From Rhodamnia argentea (lineage: Eukaryota; Streptophyta; Magnoliopsida; Myrtales; Myrtaceae), in NCBI RefSeq assembly GCF_020921035.1, contig NC_063156.1, positions 23,856,283-23,920,282 on the forward strand: a stretch of 64,000 nt of DNA. The letters are read 5' to 3'. Of the stretch, positions 60,201 to 64,000 are shown piece after piece. The stretch's first letter is position 1; every line of letters starts with the position of its first letter. Both the position numbers and the translations under genes were made by a program. The notes below the pieces were generated by a model that was not told the DNA's origin, did no database searches, and was given only the letters and a program-made list of their open reading frames with translations.

Positions 60201-60417
60201 ATGGGACGATGGTGAAGGGTGGTCCATCACTTCTGCCACCGTCAAAGGAAAAGAAGCTCCGATTTCTGCATCTGCGACGGCCCGGAACGTCTCAAATGCT
60301 GGTTCCGAGATGAAATTAACAGGCGTTTCAGATTTGGAAGGACAGCATGATGTAGCTTCACATGAAACCGACGACACGGTCGATGTCGCTGATGATTGGG
60401 AGACTGCTTATGCTTGA
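57223..60417 (+). CDS. NFXL1: NF-X1-type zinc-finger protein NFXL1
   Basis: One coding exon, 1064 residues from ATG at 57223 (MSFRVQQNQRGSRRF); the frame extends upstream only through non-ATG codons and across the acceptor of the leader intron. Residues about 134-195 form a RING/PHD-like finger (CMICCDMVRRTAPIWSC ... WRCPGC). From about 245 to 690 there are about nine NF-X1 fingers of the CGxHxCxxxCHxGxCxxC type, some degenerate (CGRHRCSDRCCPQ, CRHVCKSPCHPSYPC). The C-terminal half has the conserved plant NFXL1 region (WVLSVEDRCKFLLHG, HVFRPMHKEKREAVR) and an acidic, Trp-rich tail (DDWETAYA). In Arabidopsis NFXL1 acts in the nucleus in salt and trichothecene/defence responses. The RING may give E3 ligase activity. 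Human NF-X1 relatives bind DNA through these fingers. Complete and intact. Confidence 0.96.
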   Translation: MSFRVQQNQRGSRRFPSQVAPQEWVRSGISPSAAILNSPSSSDSNPTIDSASSDCPSWLRGNTSNLNGSYGETACTSGHRASHGSKVHWSRLNGQKKERGNERTVMDERKSLKDENLPQLAQEIQQKLMKGTVECMICCDMVRRTAPIWSCSSCCSIFHLNCIRKWARAPTSSDLSVEKNGGVNWRCPGCQKVQLTSSNEIKYLCFCGKRTDPPSDFYLTPHSCGESCGKPLQGRASSVDEAEDDLCPHVCVLQCHPGPCPPCKAFAPPQPCPCGKEIITTRCSDRKSLLTCGQKCGKLLECGRHWCEEICHMGPCDPCHALFDASCFCKRKVQVVPCGDMDLKGELEAEQGVFSCGSTCGEELGCGNHKCHEICHPGPCGECESLPSRVKTCCCGKTDLPEERRSCLEPIPTCSETCDKSLTCGIHRCKDTCHAGDCAPCLVPMIQKCRCGLTSRTVLCHKMKDEIFMCEKQCGGKKNCGRHRCSDRCCPQSSSDTTQHFCTLVCDKKLRCGQHSCEVLCHSGHCPPCLRSIFTDLSCACGRTSIPPPLPCGTPPPLCLLPCSVVQACGHTPSHSCHFGDCPPCSVPVVKQCIGGHVLLRNIPCGSSNNITCNKLCGKTRRCGLHACGRTCHPAPCDTDAPDESHLRASCGQVCGAPRRACRHVCKSPCHPSYPCPDVRCEFIVTIVCSCGRIKANVPCDAGGNDNSYVGEGSLIQKLPPLQHLEASSGRIPLGQRKLMCDDECAKLERKRVLADAFNIVSPNLDALRMKENSELVADLFRRDPKWVLSVEDRCKFLLHGKNMGSATKVHVFRPMHKEKREAVRLIAERWKLAIHEVGREQKCCTVIRVTPKSKAPARVLSAKGSMNVSALNPPTFDPLVDMDPRYVVSFFDLPRELDMSALVLRFGGECELLWLNDKNALAVFSNMTRAATAMRALDHGSVYYGAVAFLQNRASSSQSFGTNAWRGPAFADMSGGSWKKVVVQEPGGPNDSWDDGEGWSITSATVKGKEAPISASATARNVSNAGSEMKLTGVSDLEGQHDVASHETDDTVDVADDWETAYA

Positions 60418-61746
60418 TATAGTGCGATGCTAAGCCTTAAGCGAGTGAGATGGCTAAGTTCTGCTGTAATTTTTCCTGTTTGGTACTTCTTTCCCGTCAT
60501 CTGTTTACATTTGGATGATCATATGCTTTTGTATCGCTGTTGCTTGCTTCTTCTGAAGATGAAAAATGTAAATGTAGAGAGTTCTTTGTGCAAATTAGAG
60601 CAATGGGTCACTAATCCAAAATCCAATGCTTTTGATTCATCGATTTCATTGTCCTAGTGTATACCCATATCGTTCTTTCTTTCGGCCATTGGAAATGCAT
60701 CAGTTCCATGGCCATCCTTGTTGCCGGCCTAGAATAATCATCCGGAGGTGGCAAGGCTGGTGATTGTTAACGAATATCGTCTTCCTCCATGGAAGCTGGT
60801 TAGGTGCTATCTGATGGGCCTACCCATCACTTACATCGACCTCTCGGCCACCACCGCTGTCACCAGCCCCACCATCTCTCTCCATCTTCATGCATCAATT
60901 TGAGCAACGTTGAACTGTAGTCGCGTGACCTCTGCTAAGGTCGAACACATGGCGGTTGGTGGTGGTGATGATTAGAGAGAGAATCCGACCATGGCGCGAT
61001 CGTTGGTGGTGATTGCAGAGGATGAAGAGTGTGGTACGACTCTGGCAACTTGGTGGGTCTTCGCCGACGGTGGCGACCAAGCGACGGAGGGAGGAAGAAG
61101 AGTGGAAGGAAGAAAAGGGCAAAAGGGTATGAGATAGCAGTCCGTGTCACTTATCTTGTCCGGTCAACGTTGAGGTGGCACTCCACGTCAGCTAACAACA
61201 CAAGACAAGGTGCGGAGCAACTACACATTGACCGGATTTTGAAAACTTTAGGGGCCAGATTGATAAATTTCTTTTCTTTTTGGGGTCCACATTGCACATA
61301 AGAGAAAATTCGAGTAACCCGTGTGTCATTCTCTCCGTTCTTTCCCCTCGCTTGCAAAAAGTTAGTAATAACGTCTCGCGTCATTGCATGCGTCAGGAGA
61401 AGAGAGTATCCACGGCACAAGGACAAAAGTAGGTACTTACGCAAACAGTTGGCACTCGAAGAGATTAAGTTTGTTTGATAACCTTAGCTAGAATTGACTT
61501 AAATTATTCGGTTGAGTAAAAAATCCACTTAATTTTGTAACGAAGGGAAGGGGTAATTAATTCGTTGGATCAAAAAGGTCATTGATGGTATTAGGATCTT
61601 GTTGAATGTATTGATCAAACCTACCAATAATTGTTTGTTTCTATATTTGACAAGGAATTAATGATACCCAGGTCCCAGCAATCCATTTTTGATTGTCACA
61701 AAAAAAAAAAAAAAATAGGGTTGTGCTTTTTTCACTCTCAATTTGA
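60418..61746. other. NFXL1 3' UTR and intergenic DNA
   Basis: The first about 240 bases are presumed 3' UTR. Beyond are GGTGGTG/CCACCACC-rich stretches near 60740-61080 without a recognised gene. Confidence 0.5.
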
Positions 61747-61908
61747 TTTAGACACTCGTCTTCACAGTGTACTGACCATATTACCCATCGTTTTTCCTCC
61801 AATTGAACCCTATACCCACAAAGAGTCAAATGTGGGGCCCATTTATGATTTATTTTATTTGTTTCTTCTTTTTCTTCCACTTCCCTTTTTCTTCTTGGTG
61901 GTTTTGTT
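61747..61908 (+). repeat. left arm of a large inverted repeat
   Basis: Inverted and imperfectly repeated at 62742-62852. Shared landmarks are GTGTACT..C.ATATTA, TGTGGGGCCCATTT and TTTTTCTTCCACTT.CC. The left arm has about 35 extra bases in the middle. About 830 bases separate the arms. Confidence 0.7.
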
Positions 61909-62741
61909 GATTAGGGATTCTTGGATCTGAGGATAACGCCGCCTCTCGCGATCTAAGGCTCCACGACGAGAAAAAATCAACCAATGCTATAAAAGAATTG
62001 TGTCGGCCTCATAACATATTGCTCTTGAATTATTCAATGATTACTGGAGATGAGAAGTCGTGTTCTTAACTTGAACGAGACTATTCCTAGAATGATTCTA
62101 TTGATTTAGTTTGTGATGCTTTTATGATTTGGTTGTTCTTTTATCTATGTGAGTAATCTCAAAGAGCCGATCAACGTAATCAAATTTCCTCCTTGTTCGT
62201 ACAATCTATTACATTTGTTAATTTCTGGCAAATTCGAGCAACGAGATGTTCGACTAAACTCAGAAACATTCGCAGCAAAATGGCTTCTGGTTCGCAGCTC
62301 AAAGATTGTGAGTGGATTTCTCATATCACTCCAATCGAGCAATTATGATGGTCATTGAGGTATTCTAATTTCAAAGAGGTTCCGCCATGCATCCGATTCT
62401 TGATTGTTCGACATGAAATGAGTAGAATTACTTTAGCAACTACTCCATGATTCTCCTCCTTCACGGACTTGACTGTACCCATGCTTAATCTATGCACTCC
62501 CGAAAACTTCTTTAGTTAACTTTGGAAACCGGATGACTTCGACAATTTCTCATCTCGATCATAACAAGTATACCACAAAAACAAAAAAAAAAAAATAAAA
62601 AGGAAGAAGAAACATGATGGACAAAAAGTAGGGGTGAACGTTCTTGGGTCAATCCAGATTCCACTTAGAATGTATTCATTGGTGTGCATGGTGATCTCAA
62701 AGGAGGAAGATGAAGAAGTAGGTCGGCGGTACACTTCAACA

Positions 62742-62852
62742 CAAATGAGAACAAGAAGGAGGAAAGTGGAAGAAAAAGAATGAAAAAACCAAAAATGGGC
62801 CCCACATTGAGGGATAATATAGTTAGTACACCATGAAAGGGAGCGTTTAAGC
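62742..62852 (-). repeat. right arm of a large inverted repeat
   Basis: Partner of 61747-61908 on the opposite strand. Either two oppositely placed copies of one element or the arms of a foldback element; the spacer shows no transposase. Confidence 0.7.
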
Positions 62853-63029
62853 TATGCAAGAAGTGGAAATAGCGCCGTCCAAAAAATATGCAATCATATT
62901 TTCAACACTTAAAATTTAAATTTCTAGAGCCTAATTTTTATTTTACCAAACATGCCCTAAAAGTCTTAGTAGATAATAATAACGATCAATCAACACTAGA
63001 TGTGCCTTAATAATTCATGGTCTTGTGAG

Positions 63030-63117
63030 GCACGGCCACGGGCGAGGCGACCTCGCCCACGGCCGCGATGACCTCGCCCAGCCTAGGCAAGGGCTAAGAA
63101 GCCCTAGCCAGCCACTG
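63030..63117. repeat. stand-alone GC-rich hairpin cassette next to a Copia stub
   Basis: GGGCGAGG at 63040-63047 is followed by CGA and then CCTCGCCC at 63051-63058, a perfect 8-base stem. The outer flanks (CACGGCCAC / ACGGCCGCG) extend the pairing with mismatches. The right boundary coincides with the point where the Copia reverse-transcriptase similarity stops. Confidence 0.6.
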
Positions 63118-63313
63118 GGCTATATCCTTTAGCGGGTAATTTGGCTTTTCTTTTTCTTATAACTTTGCCTTGATCGTCCATCTTGTTCTTGTATACCCAT
63201 TCTACGCTGGTCCTCGGTCGGCCAGACTTCGACTCTCGGCTTCTTGGGACAGCATCGGGGATCACGTCTATGACGGCAACGGCGGTGGTCCTCTTGGGCA
63301 AACCGTCGAGCAC
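63104..63313 (-). mobile_element. Ty1/copia reverse-transcriptase fragment
   Basis: The translation includes EWVYKNKMDDQGKVIRKRKA followed by KLPAKGYS. This is the start of the Copia reverse transcriptase (the WV(F/Y)KxK...G...(R)xKARLVAKGY block). The rest of the domain, RNase H, integrase and LTRs are absent. The frame ends at a stop within the GC-rich cassette just after KGYS. Dead remnant. Confidence 0.75.
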
Positions 63314-64000
63314 CTGGCGGACGGAGCACGACCGTCTCTGTCCACTTTAACCAACCTTTGAGTATCGAGCGACTTATTTATTTATTTATTTATTTTACCT
63401 CCAAGAAAATGACTTACAATCCCACTCACTGATTGATTATGGCGCACGAGAGTCTCGTACTCCGAAAGAATCTAAAATCTCCGAGATCTCGGTCTCTTGT
63501 GTAAGAGAGCAAATCAAAAAATGACTGTACATGTCCGTTGAAAAAATTAGCCTGCAAAACATATTTTCACCACCGTTTGTAATCTATGCATAACTACTTT
63601 CGCAGGTCATGAAAGAATTTTTAGTTCATTTGTTTTTGTAAGCGATTGATTTTTCAAAAATATTTTTTAAATTACTCACTTTTCATGAAACGAACACACT
63701 CTCAATCGCACGAGAAAGGGTAAAAAAAAACATTTCACCGATCGAGAAGAACATAAAAAAAGAAAAGAAAAGGAGATTCACAATTATCATTTCTGGAGGT
63801 CGAACTGTTACTTTCTCGGTTAGTGTTCATGTGGCCACATAATGACGCAAGTCCCACAATCGCTTCTTTTTACCATTTTTGTGCAACTGTTACATTTGTA
63901 GTGAGGCCATGACCAGATTTGAACAGTGGTGTGGGACTCAAGTACATTCGTTTTCCATCTCCCCTTGGCGCAGACGAGCTAAGAGGATCCCTCTTCCCTC
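63314..64000. other. intergenic, no gene recognised
   Basis: A (TTTA)n tract lies at about 63374-63395. AT-rich with no feature I can support up to the window edge. Confidence 0.45.

Overview
This is a plant nuclear window, almost certainly from a dicot. The genes are land-plant families with many short introns that have canonical GT/AG ends: a JAZ repressor, cytosolic glutamine synthetase, an LRR-III receptor kinase, a GPI-anchored lipid-transfer protein and an NFXL1 zinc-finger protein. The spaces between them are AT-rich and full of microsatellites and small non-autonomous transposons. A woody Myrtales species is my guess from general style, not something the sequence proves.

Genes, left to right: (1) an STK11IP/LIP1-type leucine-rich-repeat protein, + strand, 1127-8943, 11 exons, with a one-base disruption in exon 4; (2) a GPI-anchored nsLTP, - strand, 9502-10457, 3 exons; (3) a TIFY6B/JAZ3-type jasmonate repressor, - strand, 11351-15692, 7 exons; (4) an RKL1/RLK902-type atypical receptor kinase, - strand, 20730-23182, 2 exons; (5) a Nudix hydrolase, - strand, 28205-29403, 5 exons; (6) a 91-residue conserved plant protein of unknown function, + strand, 40822-41097; (7) cytosolic glutamine synthetase GS1, - strand, 48008-50809, 12 exons; (8) NFXL1, + strand, 57223-60417, one coding exon behind a leader intron. 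Every exon chain below was closed by hand on phase. Only the exon-4 fault in gene 1 breaks a frame.

The long gaps (16-20.7 kb, 23.5-28.2 kb, 29.7-40.6 kb, 41.1-47.9 kb, 51-56 kb, 60.5-64 kb) hold no gene I can recognise. They hold a PIF/Harbinger transposase remnant, a Ty1/copia reverse-transcriptase stub, a probable LTR with a 310-bp hAT-like MITE nested at its TATA box, seven copies of one MITE family (about 0.25-0.8 kb), two copies of a second family, and a recurring GC-rich, hairpin-dense cassette. The cassette sits inside some copies of both families, is absent from other copies, and also occurs alone. One copy is bounded by its own perfect 14-bp inverted repeats. This modular cassette is the least-explained thing in the window.

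The genes do not form a pathway. Several have stress or defence links known from their families (JAZ, NFXL1, RLK902/RKL1, LTPG), but no co-regulation can be read from the sequence apart from a G-box upstream of the JAZ gene, which fits MYC2 feedback control.
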